Of a DNA stretch of 11,625 bases, positions 11,328-11,625 are shown piece after piece. The notes under the pieces were generated by a model that had not been told where the DNA came from, ran no database searches, and was given only the letters and a program-made list of their open reading frames with translations. Position 1 is the first letter of the stretch; every line of letters begins with the position of its first letter. The DNA comes from an uncultured Eubacteriales bacterium. GTDB lineage: Bacteria > Bacillota > Clostridia > Oscillospirales > Oscillospiraceae. The translations under genes and the position numbers were made by a program. The DNA lies in the NCBI GenBank assembly GCA_900544705.1, contig UQWH01000062.1, positions 1-11,625 of the forward strand. The letters are read 5' to 3'.

Positions 11328-11625
11328 ATGCAACTCATAAGGAATCTGAACTATTCTTTTCACAAGTACGGCTTTCTGATGCAGCAGCTCGTTAGCCGCG
11401 ATTTTAAGGTGAAATATAAGCGCAGCGTTCTGGGCATCGCTTGGAGCCTGTTGTACCCTGTCCTGACCATGGCGGTCATGGCGCTGATCTTTTCCAATTT
11501 CTTCAAATTCACCACGCCGGGCGTCAGCTACCTCGCTTATCTGATGATCGGCCTGACCTATTTCAACTACTTCAGTGAAGCCTCCAACCTCGCCATGAGC
11601 AGCGTGGTGGCAAACTTCAGTCTGA
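11328..11625 (+). CDS. ABC-2 type permease of polysaccharide/teichoic acid export (partial, runs off the edge)
   Basis: Only the first 99 residues are present. The start MQLIRNLNYSFHKYGFLMQQ, then LVSRDFKVKYKRSVLGIAWSLLYPV, is typical of TagG/Wzm/RfbA-type permeases. A basic cytosolic N-terminus with a DFKVKYKRSVLGIAW motif leads into the first membrane helix (about 41-58), and a second helix follows (about 66-84). With an ATPase partner, usually encoded next, these permeases move teichoic acid or O-antigen-like polymers across the membrane. The ATG at 11328 follows GGAGG (11317-11321) at good spacing. The 3' part lies beyond the window, so the partner ATPase and polymer genes cannot be seen. 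Confidence 0.88.
   Translation, partial: MQLIRNLNYSFHKYGFLMQQLVSRDFKVKYKRSVLGIAWSLLYPVLTMAVMALIFSNFFKFTTPGVSYLAYLMIGLTYFNYFSEASNLAMSSVVANFSL

Noticed and set aside
1..11625. Defence system, CRISPR array, prophage, transposon, tRNA or rRNA
   Set aside because: I saw no direct-repeat array, transposase, integrase, toxin-antitoxin or defence domain, and no tRNA-like cloverleaf or rRNA sequence.

Overview
The window looks like core chromosome of a GC-rich anaerobic member of the Clostridia, most likely a gut Oscillospirales/Ruminococcaceae-type Firmicute. This is inferred from gene content (rubrerythrin, a DUF1292 protein, a BlaI/M56 sensor pair, a Clostridia-type 'SPSTQ' amidase), strong AGGAGG-type ribosome binding sites, sigma-A-like promoters and GC-rich third codon positions. 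No insertion sequence, phage gene, tRNA, rRNA or CRISPR array is visible. All genes except the last, which runs off the right edge, appear intact.

Layout: (1) 1-1016: a leader hairpin, then a single-stranded-DNA-binding-type protein made of two OB folds (+ strand). It is followed by a 250-base non-coding stretch holding a long rod-like self-complementary sequence and a perfect 15-bp hairpin. (2) 1017-3338, minus strand: a three-gene repair operon reading exonuclease -> mutY -> DUF1292 protein, with a recognisable promoter at 3370-3398. (3) 3469-4206, plus strand: a cell-wall amidase with an SH3-like tail. Its 3' end overlaps that of a minus-strand rubrerythrin by 9 bases. (4) 4910-9315, plus strand: a tightly packed four-gene operon encoding an aconitase-superfamily hydratase, an ArsP_2-type metal/arsenic permease, a small unrecognised protein, and a lipoprotein nuclease with an Ada-like zinc tail. 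It starts from a good promoter at 4851-4879 and ends at a bidirectional terminator. (5) 9344-11171, minus strand: a BlaI-family repressor and an M56 (BlaR1-like) membrane protease whose sensor domain is not a penicillin-binding domain. Two near-identical 20-bp dyads overlap their promoter. (6) 11328 to the right edge, plus strand: the start of an ABC-2 permease of the polysaccharide/teichoic-acid export type, with a near-consensus promoter.

How the parts work together: the minus-strand repair operon pairs oxidative-lesion repair (MutY) with a DEDDh exonuclease, and rubrerythrin lies nearby, so oxygen stress is a recurring theme. The BlaI/M56 pair looks autoregulated through its tandem operators and may sense the cell envelope, next to an envelope-polymer exporter. 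The hydratase-permease-small protein-nuclease operon has no obvious single pathway and is the least explained gene set. The other items most worth following up are the rod-like RNA/palindrome at 808-920 and the tandem operator with its novel sensor. I could not identify a clearly novel defence or mobile system here.
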